A DNA stretch of 17,075 nt from Rhodoferax sp. Lineage in GTDB: Bacteria; Pseudomonadota; Gammaproteobacteria; Burkholderiales; Burkholderiaceae_C. The position numbers and the translations under genes were made by a program. Below the pieces are notes generated by a model. It was not told the DNA's origin, made no database searches, and was given only the letters and a program-made list of their open reading frames with translations. The stretch is taken from the NCBI GenBank assembly GCA_023231075.1, contig JALNWC010000020.1, positions 1-17,075 on the forward strand, given 5' to 3'. Below, piece by piece: positions 17,065 to 17,075 of the stretch. Within the stretch, counting starts at the first letter, position 1. Every line of letters begins with the position of its first letter.

Positions 17065-17075
17065 GTTGAAGGACG

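Overview
The window is a GC-rich bacterial chromosome segment made almost entirely of housekeeping genes. The gene order carB-greA-DUF4149, yhbY facing rlmE-ftsH-folP-glmM, plus sbcB, relA and a 3-hydroxybutyrate dehydrogenase, together with the protein sequences, suggests a betaproteobacterium of the Comamonadaceae (Rhodoferax/Polaromonas-like). This assignment comes from recognition and was not searched.

Layout, left to right. (1) The last 16 codons of an unidentified + strand gene converge on relA (-). relA is flanked on both sides by REP-type palindromes. (2) An alpha/beta hydrolase (-) lies upstream of relA and is divergent from a D-3-hydroxybutyrate dehydrogenase gene (+). (3) A 259-bp spacer with strong nested inverted repeats separates that gene from sbcB. 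(4) A long minus-strand series runs rlmE, ftsH, folP, glmM, a GNAT acetyltransferase, a two-helix membrane protein and sbcB. An intrinsic terminator sits between ftsH and folP, and a 160-bp palindrome sits between rlmE and ftsH. (5) yhbY (+) diverges from rlmE with 22 bp between the start codons. It is followed by a dimer of palindromes. (6) carB, greA and a DUF4149 membrane protein run on the minus strand, with a promoter-plus-hairpin leader before greA.

Functions: RelA makes (p)ppGpp and GreA acts at the RNA polymerase secondary channel. CarB supplies carbamoyl phosphate for pyrimidines and arginine. RlmE methylates 23S rRNA and YhbY is a ribosome-assembly factor. FtsH is the membrane AAA+ protease, FolP makes dihydropteroate, GlmM makes glucosamine-1-phosphate for the cell wall, and SbcB is exonuclease I. 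The dehydrogenase links 3-hydroxybutyrate (polyhydroxybutyrate turnover) to acetoacetate.

I found no defence system, prophage, CRISPR array, tRNA or rRNA. The unusual content is in the spacers. There are four different classes of palindromic element: a Pseudomonas-like REP, a nested-hairpin element, a MITE-like long palindrome that supplies the end of rlmE, and an inverted palindrome dimer. There is also a greA leader resembling the E. coli GraL arrangement. No spacer exceeds 300 bp.
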